A stretch of 64,000 nucleotides of DNA from CADEEN01 sp963740395 (GCA_963740395.1 CAVUEP010000031.1:1-64000), one strand, 5' to 3'. Shown: positions 1-9,161, counted from the first letter of the stretch. A program made the numbers and translations. The notes: generated by a model from the sequence alone, not told the origin.

Positions 1-840
1 GGTTCGACCTGGACGGCAATTTCACCGTCTCGGTCGCCGCGGCGAACGGGCTGGCGAGCCTGAACAAGCCGGGCCTGCTCTACGCGACGGTCGACGGCCT
101 GCGGTTCGACGAGGACGGGGTGTTCCTGGTGGGCATTCTGCAGGCCCTGACGCCGCTGATCGGCGGGCTGGACTGGCCCGGGTTCACGGTCGAGGAGCTG
201 TCGATCGATTCCGAGGGCCGTGTGAAGCTGGACGGCGGCTGGCTGAACCTGCCGGACCAGTACACGCTGGATTTCCACGGCTTTTTCGTCAGCATCACGC
301 AGCTGGGCATGGGCAGCACCGACGATGGCGGCAAGTGGATCGGGTTTTCGGGCAGCATCAAGCTAGTCGACGGGCTGAGCATCGGCGGATCGGTCGACGG
401 GCTGAAGGTGGCCTGGTACGACGACGGGCGGCCGCCCAGCGTCACGCTGGAGGGCGTGGGAGTCGAGCTGGAGATCCCCGAGGTCCTGCGGTTCAAGGGG
501 TCGGTGGTCAGCGATCACGAGCTGCCGGGGCCGCAGCACCGGTTCGACGGCGACATCCACGCTGGAGCTGCTGGCGCTGGACCTGCGGATCGACGGCAAG
601 ATCGTGATCGGCACCGACACCGACGCGCAGGGCGGGACCTATACGTTCTTTGCGCTGTATATCGGGGTGGAGCTGCCGGCGGGCATTCCGTTGTGGGCGA
701 CGGGGCTGGGCCTGTACGGCGTGGCTGGGCTGATCGCGATCAACATGGCGCCGGACAAGGGCGCGGCGCCGAACCCGCTGCACCCGGCCAGCCGCACCGA
801 CGAGGAGTGGTTCGAGAATTTCGACGGGTCGGACGGCTGG
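1..840 (+). CDS. Fragment of a large beta-rich protein of unknown function, both ends missing
   Basis: Reading frame 3 is open from the first bases to about position 545. It then continues in frame 1 to about 840, so one indel near 545-565 breaks it. The protein alternates short Gly/Asp-turn strands (for example FDLDGNFTV, DGLRFDEDG, SIGGSVDGL) with a hydrophobic stretch near GLYGVAGLIAI. It has no signal peptide or stop inside the window. I do not recognise the family with confidence; a large repeat-rich protein of the DUF6603 kind is one weak possibility. It is not part of lepA: every base before about 840 is unrelated to the LepA G-domain sequence expected there. See the junction entry. 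Confidence 0.45.
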
Positions 841-848
841 CCCCCAAG
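834..848. other. Chimeric junction into the middle of lepA
   Basis: Sequence up to the Trp codon at 838-840 belongs to an unrelated protein read in frame 1. From about 841 the frame-3 translation is LepA (PKGQPDGPPRA, then MIIDSWFDN at 876). About 180 N-terminal LepA residues, including the whole GTP-binding G1-G3 part, are absent. The switch is abrupt, is not in frame, and has no insertion-sequence ends or direct repeats around it. An assembly or chimeric-read join is the simplest explanation. Confidence 0.7.
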
Positions 849-2105
849 GGCCAGCCTGATGGGCCGCCACGGGCCATGATCATCGATTCCTGGTTCGACA
901 ACTACGTTGGCGTTGTGATGCTGGTTCGAGTGGTCGACGGCTCCCTGTCCAAGGGCGAGCGCATTCGCATGATGGCCACCAACGCGGTCTATGGCATCGA
1001 GCATATGGGTGTCTTCACGCCCAAGTCGGTTCCGCGTGAGGTGTTGAAGGCCGGAGAAGTCGGATTTGTGATTTGCGGCATCAAGGAGCTGCAGGCGGCT
1101 CAGGTCGGCGATACGCTCACGCTGGACAAGAAGCTGCCCAACAATGCCGGGCCGGCGGCCGAGGCACTGCCGGGCTTCAAGCAGATCCAGCCCCAGGTCT
1201 TTGCCGGCTTGTACCCGACCGAAGCCAGCGAATATGACTCGTTGCGCGACGCGCTCGAGAAACTGAAGCTCAACGACAGCTCGCTGCGATACGAGCCCGA
1301 GGTCAGCCAGGCGCTGGGATTCGGGTTCCGCTGCGGCTTCCTCGGTCTGTTGCACATGGAAATCGTCCAGGAGCGACTGGAACGCGAGTTCGACCAGGAC
1401 CTGATCACGACCGCGCCCAGCGTGGTCTACGAGGTCGTCCTCAACGACGGCACGGTCATGATGGTCGAGAACCCGAGCAAGATTCCCGACCCGGGGCGCA
1501 TCCTCGAAATTCGCGAGCCGATCGTCACCGTCGAGTTGTACATGCCGCAGGACAGCGTCGGGCCGGTCATGACGCTGGCCAACGTCAAGCGCGGCCAGCA
1601 GATCAACATGGCGTACCACGGCCGTCAGGTTCACCTGACCTATGAGATGCCGTTGGCCGAAATCGTGCTCGACTTCTTCGACAAGCTCAAGAGCGTGTCG
1701 CGGGGCTATGCCTCGATGGACTACGAGTTCAAGGAGTACCGCGCCGCTGACGTGGTCAAGGTCGACCTGCTGATCAATGGCGACCGGGTCGATGCGCTGT
1801 CGATCATCGTGCACCGGGCGCAGAGCCAATACCGCGGCCGTGCCGTCGCGGCCAAGATGCGCGAGCAGATTCCGCGCCAGATGTACGACGTGGCGATCCA
1901 GGCCGCCATCGGCGCCAATATCATCGCGCGCGAGAACATCAAGGCGTTGCGCAAGAACGTGCTGGCAAAATGCTACGGCGGTGACATCACACGCAAGAAG
2001 AAGCTGCTTGAGAAGCAGAAAGCCGGCAAGAAGCGCATGAAGCAGATCGGTGCCGTTGAGGTTCCGCAGGAAGCGTTTCTGGCCATCCTCCAAGTCGACG
2101 ATTGA
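840..2105 (+). CDS. lepA: Elongation factor 4 (LepA), C-terminal two thirds
   Basis: LepA is a ribosome-associated translational GTPase that helps back-translocation or initiation under stress. What remains is about 420 of roughly 600 residues: domain II onward (MIIDSWFDN near 876), domain III with GFRCGFLGLLHMEI, domain V and the LepA-specific C-terminal domain. The C-terminal domain ends in the basic stretch YGGDITRKKKLL and KKRMKQIG. The GTPase domain with its P-loop is lost at the junction near 840, so no start codon exists in this copy. The stop at 2103-2105 overlaps the lepB start, the usual lepA-lepB arrangement. The surviving part has no frame break and looks functional apart from the artificial 5' end. 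Confidence 0.93.
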   Translation, partial: APKGQPDGPPRAMIIDSWFDNYVGVVMLVRVVDGSLSKGERIRMMATNAVYGIEHMGVFTPKSVPREVLKAGEVGFVICGIKELQAAQVGDTLTLDKKLPNNAGPAAEALPGFKQIQPQVFAGLYPTEASEYDSLRDALEKLKLNDSSLRYEPEVSQALGFGFRCGFLGLLHMEIVQERLEREFDQDLITTAPSVVYEVVLNDGTVMMVENPSKIPDPGRILEIREPIVTVELYMPQDSVGPVMTLANVKRGQQINMAYHGRQVHLTYEMPLAEIVLDFFDKLKSVSRGYASMDYEFKEYRAADVVKVDLLINGDRVDALSIIVHRAQSQYRGRAVAAKMREQIPRQMYDVAIQAAIGANIIARENIKALRKNVLAKCYGGDITRKKKLLEKQKAGKKRMKQIGAVEVPQEAFLAILQVDD

Positions 2106-3079
2106 TGGGACTGATGAGCACACTCACCGGGTTGTTGTATGGCGCGCTCGTCGTGTACCTTGGAGGTTGGTTCTTCGGGTACTGGATCGGCAACTTTGCG
2201 CTGCTGCTGTTCCTACTGACTGTCGTCACCGCGGTGTACTGGCTGGGCGAACGAATTGCGTTCAAGCCCGCACGCGAGGCCGCCGCCGCACAGCTCGAGG
2301 CGCAGCATCTGGCGCGTCGAGCCGAGCTGTCCAAACAAGGCATCGCCCGCGTCGACGACAACGTCGCCGAGGCCACGGGCCGGCTGTTGATGCAGCCGTG
2401 GTGGCTCGACTGGACCGCAGGGCTCTTCCCGGTGATTCTGATCGTGTTCCTGTTGCGATCCTTCCTGTTCGAGCCCTTCAAGATTCCTTCGGGCTCGATG
2501 ATTCCGACGCTGCTGGTTGGCGATCTGATCTTGGTCAACAAGTTCGACTACGGCATCCGCCTGCCCGTCATCAACTACAAGATCGTCGCCAACAAGAATC
2601 CTGCGCGGGGCGACGTGGTGGTTTTCCGCTATCCGCCCGATCCCCGCCTGGACTACATCAAACGCGTGGTTGGTGTGCCGGGCGACGAGGTGGCCTATCT
2701 GAACAAGGTGCTGACGGTCAACGGCCAGCGCGTGGACACGCAACCGCTGCCCGACTTCTACGACGAAGACAGCCGGCGCTACGCCCAGCAGTTCAGCGAG
2801 AAGCTCGCTGGCGTCGAGCACCGGATCCTGATCGACAAGGAACGGCCCGCATTCATTCCGGGCGTGCAGAACTTCCCGAACAGCGACGCCTGCCGCTATT
2901 CCGGCGAGGGCGTGACCTGCAAGGTGCCTGATCAGCACTACTTCATGATGGGCGACAACCGGGACAATTCAGTTGATTCGCGGTACTGGGGCTTCGTGCC
3001 GGACCGCAACCTTGTCGGCCGGGCCTTCTTTGTGTGGATGAATTTCGGTAATCTCGGCCGTATCGGCGGATTCCACTGA
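2105..3079 (+). CDS. lepB: Signal peptidase I
   Basis: LepB is the membrane serine protease that removes signal peptides from Sec and Tat exported proteins. Two N-terminal hydrophobic segments (about residues 8-45) and a third before the catalytic domain anchor it. The Ser/Lys dyad is visible: PSGSMIPT with Ser131 and YIKRVVG with Lys186. Box E (GDNRDNSVDSRYWG) follows near the C-terminus. The length of about 324 residues is normal for betaproteobacteria. ATG at 2105 overlaps the lepA stop (ATGA); TTG at 2102 and ATG at 2114 are alternatives in the same frame, and none has a strong ribosome-binding site. Translational coupling to lepA is likely. Confidence 0.96.
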   Translation: MGLMSTLTGLLYGALVVYLGGWFFGYWIGNFALLLFLLTVVTAVYWLGERIAFKPAREAAAAQLEAQHLARRAELSKQGIARVDDNVAEATGRLLMQPWWLDWTAGLFPVILIVFLLRSFLFEPFKIPSGSMIPTLLVGDLILVNKFDYGIRLPVINYKIVANKNPARGDVVVFRYPPDPRLDYIKRVVGVPGDEVAYLNKVLTVNGQRVDTQPLPDFYDEDSRRYAQQFSEKLAGVEHRILIDKERPAFIPGVQNFPNSDACRYSGEGVTCKVPDQHYFMMGDNRDNSVDSRYWGFVPDRNLVGRAFFVWMNFGNLGRIGGFH

Positions 3080-3117
3080 TCGCCGCGCGCCTTTTCCTCA
3101 CCGTTGGAGACCGATCC

Positions 3118-3492
3118 ATGGCCAGTGCCTGCCCACTCTCCCGCGCCGAGCGCGGCGTTACCCTCATTGGTCTGCTGCTTTGGGCCATCGTGGTAGCGTT
3201 TGTCGCCCTGATCATCGTGCGCGTCTTGCCGACGGTGAACGAGTACACGACGATTCAGCGTGCCGTGCAGAAGATTGCCGCCTCGGCGCCGTCCACCGTC
3301 GCCGAGGCGCGCGGTGCGTTCGACAAGCAAAAGGAGATCGAGTACTCGATTGCCAGCATCGGCGGCAAGGACCTGCAGGTGACCAAGGAGAACGACCGGG
3401 TCGTGATCCGTTTCGCCTACGACAAGGAGGTCGAGTTGTTCGAGCCGGTGTTCCTCCTGATCAAGTACCGCGGCGAGGGCCGCTCCAACTAG
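3118..3492 (+). CDS. DUF4845 single-pass membrane protein
   Basis: This is a 124-residue protein with a short basic N-terminus, a GVTLIGLLLW start of type IV pilin-like character, one membrane segment (about residues 15-38) and a soluble tail rich in charged residues. It matches the DUF4845 family, whose usual place is exactly here between lepB and rnc in beta- and gammaproteobacteria. No enzymatic motif is present and the function is unknown. The periplasmic tail could contact the secretion machinery, but that is inference from position only. Its stop overlaps the rnc GTG start by one base, and a GGAGA sequence precedes its ATG. Confidence 0.88.
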   Translation: MASACPLSRAERGVTLIGLLLWAIVVAFVALIIVRVLPTVNEYTTIQRAVQKIAASAPSTVAEARGAFDKQKEIEYSIASIGGKDLQVTKENDRVVIRFAYDKEVELFEPVFLLIKYRGEGRSN

Positions 3493-4196
3493 TGGACTCA
3501 CGGCTTGACGCGCTGCAGCAGCGCCTGGGGTACCGATTCACGCAGCCGGGTCTGTTGAACCGCGCACTGACCCACCGCAGTGCCGGCACGGACCACAACG
3601 AGCGCCTCGAATTCCTCGGCGATGCGGTATTGCAGACCGCCGTCTCGGCGCTGCTGTACAAGCGATTCTCCGGCTCTGACGAAGGCGACCTGACGCGCGT
3701 GCGCGCTCATCTGGTGCGTGAAGACAGCCTGCACCGACTGGCGCTCGCACTTGACCTGCCCGAAGTCGTGCGCCTGTCCGACGGCGAGGCCCGGGGCGGT
3801 GGCGCGCAGCGACCATCGATCCTGGCAGACGCGCTGGAGGCCCTGATCGGCGCGGCGTTCCTGGATGGCGGCTTCGCGCCGGCACAGGCGATCGTTGTGG
3901 GCCTGCTCGGCGAGACGATCGCAGGTACCGAGGTCGACAACTGGAGCAAGGACGCCAAGACCGAGCTGCAGGAGTGGTTGCAGGCGCGCAAGCTGCCCGT
4001 GCCGGCTTACCGTATTGTGGCGACCCATGGTCAGGCGCACGCGCAGACCTTCGACGTCGAATGCCGCGTGGCGTCGCTCAACCTGACCGACCACGGCACC
4101 GGCAAGTCCCGCCGCGTTGCGGAGCAGGAGGCCGCTCGCCGCATGCTGGCCGTGCTCAAGGCCAGCGACCAGACCGGCGGACCCCTGCGGTCGTGA
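3492..4196 (+). CDS. rnc: Ribonuclease III
   Basis: RNase III cleaves double-stranded RNA, processing the rRNA precursor and regulating mRNAs. The catalytic signature NERLEFLGDAVL sits at residues 36-47, with the acidic cluster (Glu40, Asp44) that binds Mg2+. The double-stranded RNA-binding domain occupies the last 75 residues (DAKTELQEWLQ onward, ending RRVAEQEAARRML). The 234-residue length is typical. The start is GTG at 3492, sharing a base with the upstream stop; this is the only start giving a normal N-terminus. era begins two bases after the stop, so rnc-era are translationally coupled, as in most proteobacteria. Confidence 0.96.
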   Translation: MDSRLDALQQRLGYRFTQPGLLNRALTHRSAGTDHNERLEFLGDAVLQTAVSALLYKRFSGSDEGDLTRVRAHLVREDSLHRLALALDLPEVVRLSDGEARGGGAQRPSILADALEALIGAAFLDGGFAPAQAIVVGLLGETIAGTEVDNWSKDAKTELQEWLQARKLPVPAYRIVATHGQAHAQTFDVECRVASLNLTDHGTGKSRRVAEQEAARRMLAVLKASDQTGGPLRS

Positions 4197-4197
4197 A

Positions 4198-5085
4198 ATG
4201 ACGGTAGCGCAGCGTTGCGGCCTGGTGGCCATCGTCGGCCGGCCCAATGTGGGCAAGAGCACGCTGCTCAATGCCCTGGTCGGCCAAAAGGTGAGCATCA
4301 CCTCGGCCAAGGCGCAGACAACGCGTCATCGAATCACGGGTATTCGCACAGTGGGCGACGCACAATTCGTGTTCGTCGATACGCCGGGCTTCCAGACGCG
4401 CCATGGCAACGCGCTCAACCGCAATCTGAATCGCACGGTCAAGAGTGTGCTGAGCGATGTCGACGTCGTGCTGTTCGTGGTGGAAGCGGGTCGTTTCAGT
4501 CTGGACGACGCCAAGGTGTTGGCGTTGCTGCCCGAGGACAAGCCAGTGCTGCTGATCGCCAACAAGCAGGACGAGGTCAAGCGGCGCACGGACTTGATGC
4601 CCTGGATGCTGTCGATGCGCGAGCGGCGCAACTTTGCGGAGTTCGTGCCCATGTCGGCCAAGAAGGCGGCCGACGTCGAGCGCCTGATCGGGATCGTGGC
4701 GCCTTACTTGCCGGAGCAGGCCTGGTTCTACGAGGAGGACGCCCTGACGGACCGCAGCGAGCGGTTTCTCGCGAGCGAGCTGATCCGGGAAAAGCTGTTC
4801 CGCTTGACTGGCGACGAGCTCCCCTACAGCTGCACGGTCGTCATCGACAAGTTCGAGGAAGAAGGAACGTTGCGCCGGATCGCCGCCACGATCGTCGTCG
4901 AGCGCGATGCCCACAAGGGCATGGTCATCGGTGACGGTGGCGTGCGCTTGAAGCGCATCGGCAGCGAGGCGCGGCAGGACCTGGAACGGCTCTGGGACGC
5001 GAAGGTATTCCTGGAGCTGTGGGTGAAGGTGCGCTCGGGCTGGGCAGACAGCGAGGAACACCTGCGCAGTTATGGCTATGAGTGA
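4198..5085 (+). CDS. era: GTPase Era
   Basis: Era is the essential small GTPase that binds the 3' end of 16S rRNA and helps assemble the 30S subunit. GTPase motifs run in order: GRPNVGKS (residues 14-21), DTPGFQ (G3) and NKQDE (G4). The C-terminal KH RNA-binding domain carries the VIGDGG loop near residue 240. The 295-residue length is standard. ATG at 4198 directly follows the rnc stop. An upstream in-frame ATG at 4117 lies inside rnc and would add a non-homologous arginine-rich tail, so it was rejected. Confidence 0.96.
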   Translation: MTVAQRCGLVAIVGRPNVGKSTLLNALVGQKVSITSAKAQTTRHRITGIRTVGDAQFVFVDTPGFQTRHGNALNRNLNRTVKSVLSDVDVVLFVVEAGRFSLDDAKVLALLPEDKPVLLIANKQDEVKRRTDLMPWMLSMRERRNFAEFVPMSAKKAADVERLIGIVAPYLPEQAWFYEEDALTDRSERFLASELIREKLFRLTGDELPYSCTVVIDKFEEEGTLRRIAATIVVERDAHKGMVIGDGGVRLKRIGSEARQDLERLWDAKVFLELWVKVRSGWADSEEHLRSYGYE

Positions 5086-5176
5086 GAATTCCCGCACCCG
5101 CTCATTGACCCCGCACTGAGCGCCGCACGTGGCGCCGCCAGAGCGCTTGCACGGGTTACCGGAGGCAACCAGGGCC

Positions 5177-6052
5177 ATGCCATTCGACTCATTTTTGAAA
5201 CAGGCGTGGGCCGACCATGCCGATCAACCGTCGGCGGTGGCGTTGCGCCTGCGCACGCAGACACCGGCGCCCGAGACCGGCGAGCAGTTGGGTGCCCTGG
5301 TGCGGCTGGTGGTGCACCTGTGCGGCGAGCACCTGGGTGCGTTCGACGATGGCCGCTGGCGGCTGGCGGCGCTGGTGAACCACCCGCTTGCCGACGCCAG
5401 TGTGCAGTCGGCATTGCGAGTCGGCATGGCAAGCCTCACCTTGGCGCAGACCGGGGACGCGGATTGCGCCGGATTCTCCGTGGAAGAGCGCGTTCGCAGC
5501 GAGGCTGCGGCCGCGGCCATTTGCGTCGGACGCCACCACGCCGAGCAGGCGATTTCGCTCGTGCACGCTGCGCGTGAGCGTCTGGCGTCGTTGCCGGATG
5601 CGCCGGCCGCCGTGCACCGACCGCTCGCCGTGGCCTGCAACAACATGGCCTGGGAACTGCACGATCGCGGTGACGCGCGCAGCGCCGAGGACACCGCGGC
5701 GATGCTCGACATCGCCGTGGCAGCCAAGTGGCACTGGTCGCGCGCCGGTACCTGGCTAGAGACCGAGCGCGCGGACTATTGCGTGGCGATGTGCCAGCTC
5801 TCGGCGGGCGAGACCGAGGCGGCCCTGCAGTCGGCCGCCCAGTGCCTGGCGCTGTGTACGCAAAACGACGCACCGCCCTATGAACTGCTCTTTGCCCACG
5901 AAGCGCTCGCGCGTGCCTACGAAGCCCGCGGCGACGCGGTCTCGCGCAAGCGCAATACCGCCGCGGCCCAGGCCGCGTTCGAGCAACTGTCTGCGAGCGA
6001 CCAGGCGGATTGCCGTTCCACGCTGACGGGGCTGCAGGCCTTGGGCTCATGA
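5177..6052 (+). CDS. Helical repeat (TPR-like) protein of unknown function
   Basis: This is a 291-residue soluble, alanine-rich, all-helical protein without signal peptide or membrane segment. The C-terminal half has TPR-like helix pairs with small residues at packing positions (for example AVACNNMAWELHDRGD and FAHEALARAYEARGD). It lies between era and recO and its TGA overlaps the recO ATG (ATGA), so the two are probably coupled. I do not recognise a named family; similar proteins seem to be carried at this position in related Burkholderiales, but I cannot verify that here. ATG 5177 was chosen because GGAGG at 5161-5165 precedes it; an upstream GTG at 5129 is less likely. Confidence 0.78.
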   Translation: MPFDSFLKQAWADHADQPSAVALRLRTQTPAPETGEQLGALVRLVVHLCGEHLGAFDDGRWRLAALVNHPLADASVQSALRVGMASLTLAQTGDADCAGFSVEERVRSEAAAAAICVGRHHAEQAISLVHAARERLASLPDAPAAVHRPLAVACNNMAWELHDRGDARSAEDTAAMLDIAVAAKWHWSRAGTWLETERADYCVAMCQLSAGETEAALQSAAQCLALCTQNDAPPYELLFAHEALARAYEARGDAVSRKRNTAAAQAAFEQLSASDQADCRSTLTGLQALGS

Positions 6053-6801
6053 GCGGTCGCGCCGTCGCCGCGCCGGTGGCAGCCTATGTCTTGCACCGCT
6101 ACGACTGGAGCGAGTCGAGCCTGATCGTGGATCTGTTCACGCGCGAGCTCGGACGCGTCGTCGTGGCCGCCAAGGGCGCGAAGCGGCCGACCTCGCAATT
6201 GCGCGCGGTATTGCGCCCGTTCCAGCGACTGAGCGCCACCCTGGGCCGCACGGCGCAGGGTGCCGAGGTGCACAACCTGCGCGGTGCAGAGTGGGCGGGC
6301 GGCGTGCCGATGGCCGGAGGCGACGCGCTGTTCAGCGCCTTCTACCTCAACGAGCTGCTGATGAAACTGCTGGCGCGCGAGGATCCGCACCCCGCCCTGT
6401 GGGACGCCTATGCGGCCACGCTGACGCAACTCGGCCACGCGGACGAGGCTGCCGCGCTGCGCGCCTTCGAGTTGTGGCTGCTGCGCGAAGTCGGCTGGCT
6501 ACCCGACCTGGTCCACGTGACGGCAACCCAGTTGCCTGTGCAATCCGATGCCGACTATGCCCTGAGGCCCGAGAACGGCGTCACCGCGGCACCTACCGGC
6601 GACCCCTGTGCCGTCACGGGACTGGAGTTGACGGCGCTGCAGGCGGCGTTGGCGGGTCGGGATCTGGCGGCGCTGCGCGATGCGTGCAAGGGTCCGGCCG
6701 CCACACTGCGGCGCTCGTTGCGCGAACTCCTTGCCTATCATCTGGGCGCGACACCGTTGCGTACGCGACAGGTGTTGCTCGACCTGCAACCCCTGCTCTG
6801 A
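6049..6801 (+). CDS. recO: DNA repair protein RecO
   Basis: RecO loads RecA onto SSB-coated single-stranded DNA in the RecFOR gap-repair pathway. The N-terminal OB fold is clear (YVLHRYDWSESSLIVDLFT, then VAAKGAKRP), followed by the helical domain with FYLNELLMKLL and a short C-terminal helix bundle. The zinc-binding cysteines found in some RecO proteins are absent, which is common in betaproteobacteria. Length is 250 residues. It overlaps the upstream gene by four bases and is followed three bases later by pdxJ; recO-pdxJ-acpS is a conserved gene string. Confidence 0.94.
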   Translation: MSGRAVAAPVAAYVLHRYDWSESSLIVDLFTRELGRVVVAAKGAKRPTSQLRAVLRPFQRLSATLGRTAQGAEVHNLRGAEWAGGVPMAGGDALFSAFYLNELLMKLLAREDPHPALWDAYAATLTQLGHADEAAALRAFELWLLREVGWLPDLVHVTATQLPVQSDADYALRPENGVTAAPTGDPCAVTGLELTALQAALAGRDLAALRDACKGPAATLRRSLRELLAYHLGATPLRTRQVLLDLQPLL

Positions 6802-6804
6802 CTC

Positions 6805-7587
6805 ATGAACCCCCTGATCGCACCCGAGGCTCAACATCGCGACGCGCGTTGCGCGCTGTCGGTCAACGTCAACAAGGTGGCCTTGCTGCGCAACACCCGG
6901 CACCTGGGCATTCCCAGCGTGACGCGCGCGGCCACGCTCTGCCTCGAAGCGGGCGCGCAGGGCATCACGGTGCACCCTCGCCCCGACGAGCGCCATGTCC
7001 GCGCCCATGACGTGGCCGAGCTGGCGTTGCTGCTGCGTGACTGGCCCCACGCCGAGTTCAACATCGAAGGCAACCCGTTCGACAACCTGATGGACTTCAT
7101 TCGCGAGCACCGGCCGCAGCAGTGCACCTTCGTGCCCGACGCGCCGGGGCAATTCACGAGCGACCATGGCTTTGCGCAGGCTGACCTCGAGCGCGTCGCG
7201 CCCCTCGTCGCCGAGGCGCGCCAGCTGGGTGTGCGCGTCAGCCTGTTCATGGACCCCGAGCCCGCACTGATGGCCGCAGTGCGTGCCATCGGCGCCGACC
7301 GCGTCGAGCTCTACACCGAGCCCTATGCCGCCGCGCACGGAAGCGCCGAGCAGGATGCCCAGTTGGCCCGCTACGCGGCGGCGGCGCAGGCTGCCATGGC
7401 GGTCGGCTTGGGGCTGAACGCCGGCCATGACCTCAATCGCAGCAATCTGACGCAATTCCTGCGCGCGGTGCCCGGCGTGCTGGAGGTGTCGATTGGGCAT
7501 GCTCTGATCGCCGACGCGCTCGAGCTTGGCTATGCCGAGGCCGTGCGTGACTACCAGCGCTGCATCCAGCGTGCCTACGCGCCCTGA
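6805..7587 (+). CDS. pdxJ: Pyridoxine 5'-phosphate synthase
   Basis: PdxJ condenses 3-amino-2-oxopropyl phosphate with 1-deoxy-D-xylulose 5-phosphate to form pyridoxine 5'-phosphate, the last ring-forming step of DXP-dependent vitamin B6 synthesis. TIM-barrel motifs are present: the N-terminal SVNVNKVALLR, the ITVHPRPDERHVR loop with catalytic His and phosphate-binding Arg, and GLNAGHDL near the C-terminus. Length is 260 residues, slightly longer than in E. coli because of an N-terminal extension. It lies three bases after recO and 15 bases before acpS, in one transcription unit. Confidence 0.96.
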   Translation: MNPLIAPEAQHRDARCALSVNVNKVALLRNTRHLGIPSVTRAATLCLEAGAQGITVHPRPDERHVRAHDVAELALLLRDWPHAEFNIEGNPFDNLMDFIREHRPQQCTFVPDAPGQFTSDHGFAQADLERVAPLVAEARQLGVRVSLFMDPEPALMAAVRAIGADRVELYTEPYAAAHGSAEQDAQLARYAAAAQAAMAVGLGLNAGHDLNRSNLTQFLRAVPGVLEVSIGHALIADALELGYAEAVRDYQRCIQRAYAP

Positions 7588-7602
7588 CCCCCACCTGTCG
7601 CA

Positions 7603-8007
7603 ATGATCTTCGGCATCGGCACTGACGTCTGCGACATCCGGCGCATCGCCGCGGCGCTCGATCGCCGCGGCGACCGCTTTGCCGAGCGCGTGCTGGGGCC
7701 GCATGAGATCGAGGTGTTCAAGGCTCGGCGAGCCAAGTTCCAGGCGCGCGGCGTCGCTTACCTGGCCACCCGATTCGCCGTCAAGGAGGCGTTCTCCAAG
7801 GCGATCGGCTTGGGGCTGCGCCTGCCGATGAGCTGGCGCGATTGCGAAGTGGTCAACGCCGCCAGCGGACAGCCGCAGATCCGCCTGCATGCAGCGCTGG
7901 CGGACTGGTTTGCGGCGCGAGGGCTGACGGCGCATGTCAGCCTGAGCGACGAATCCGATGTCGCGACGGCCTTTGTCGTCGTCGAGCGCCGCACAATCAC
8001 ACCATGA
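7603..8007 (+). CDS. acpS: Holo-[acyl-carrier-protein] synthase
   Basis: AcpS transfers the 4'-phosphopantetheine of coenzyme A to the serine of acyl carrier protein. The start GIGTDVCDIRR holds the Mg2+-binding Asp, and RFAVKEAFSKAIGLG holds the second metal ligand (Glu) and the catalytic region. At 134 residues it is of normal length. It follows pdxJ as usual and its stop overlaps nagZ by four bases, so these genes are translated as a coupled set. Confidence 0.95.
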   Translation: MIFGIGTDVCDIRRIAAALDRRGDRFAERVLGPHEIEVFKARRAKFQARGVAYLATRFAVKEAFSKAIGLGLRLPMSWRDCEVVNAASGQPQIRLHAALADWFAARGLTAHVSLSDESDVATAFVVVERRTITP

Positions 8008-9060
8008 ACGCCATAACACCCCATGCGCCGGTCGTGCTCGACATCGCCGGCCTGAGCCTCAACGCCGACGACCGCCGGCGCCTCGCGCATCCGCTGACCG
8101 GCGGCCTGATCCTGTTTGCCCGCAATTGGCGTGAGCGCCGCCAATTGACCGAGCTCTGCGCCGAGATCAAGTCGGTCCGGCCCGACATGCTGGTCTGTGT
8201 CGACCACGAAGGCGGGCGCGTGCAACGCTTTCGCAGCGACGGCTTCACCCACCTGGCGCCGATGCGTGCCCTGGGCGAGATGTGGATGCGCGATGCCCTG
8301 AGCGCCACCGATGCGGCGAGCGCGTGCGGCTATGTGCTCGGCGCCGAGCTGCGTGCCTGCGGCGTCGACCTCTCCTTCACACCGGTGCTCGACCTGGACC
8401 ATGGCCCCAGCGGCGTCATCGGCGACCGCGCGTTTCACCGCGATCCCCGCGTCGCGACGATGCTGGCCAAGAGCCTGATGCATGGCCTGCTGCGGGCCGG
8501 CATGGCCAACTGCGGCAAGCATTTCCCGGGTCACGGCTACGCGCGTGGCGACAGCCACCACGAGTTGCCCGTCGACAAGCGCTCGCTCAAGGCGATCCTT
8601 GCCGATGACGCCCGACCCTACGAGTGGCTGTCGACCACGCTGACCAGCGTGATGCCGGCGCATGTGGTCTACCCGAAGGTCGATGCCTTGCCGGCCGGTT
8701 TTTCACGCCGCTGGCTCGAGGACATCCTGCGCGGCGAACTCGCGTTCACGGGCGCCATTTTCTCGGACGACCTGAGCATGGAGGGCGCCAGGGTCGCCGG
8801 GGGCGCGGTCGACGCGGCCCTGGCGGCACTCAATGCAGGCTGCGACCTGGTGCTGTTGTGCAACCAGTCGGTCGACGGCGGCGCTGCGGTGGACGCATTG
8901 CTCGACGGCCTGCAGGCGGCGCAGGACCAGGGCCGCTGGCGGGCCGAGCCCGACAGCGAACGGCGTCGCCTGGACCTGCTGCCACAGGGTGCGCCGATGG
9001 CCGTGGGACGAGTTGATGCACCACGGCGCCTACCAGCACGCGCTCGAGCGTTTGCCATGA
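8004..9060 (+). CDS. nagZ: Beta-N-acetylhexosaminidase NagZ, one extra base near 9003
   Basis: NagZ is a cytosolic glycoside hydrolase family 3 enzyme that releases N-acetylglucosamine from anhydromuropeptides during peptidoglycan recycling. It carries KHFPGHG (residues 172-178), the GDSHHELP loop with the catalytic His, and SDDLSME near residue 255 with the nucleophilic Asp. Read literally, the frame runs on to 9113 with a tail that does not fit the family. Dropping one base near 9003 restores WDELMHHGAYQ and a normal stop at 9058-9060. I treat this as a sequencing indel. The start overlaps acpS by four bases. Confidence 0.92.
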
Positions 9061-9117
9061 GCGTATTGACATGTCTGCGGCGCTCGCGCGCTGCGCCACG
9101 CCGGGCTGAATGACAAA

Positions 9118-9135
9118 CGGCGCCCGAAGGCGCCG
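9118..9135 (-). terminator. Rho-independent terminator after rne
   Basis: On the minus strand CGGCGCC pairs with GGCGCCG around a TTCG tetraloop and is followed by TTTGTC. The 7-bp GC stem with a UUCG loop is a stable intrinsic-terminator shape. It lies 26 bases past the rne stop and could also slow transcription arriving from nagZ. Confidence 0.65.
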
Positions 9136-9161
9136 CTTGAATTCGAATCGCGCTGCGGAGA

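Noticed and set aside
120..2105. A single 661-residue protein joining the first fragment to LepA
   Set aside because: The N-terminal part after ~545 is read in the wrong frame and has no protein character; the true frame of the fragment differs from that of LepA, so the join is not a real fusion.
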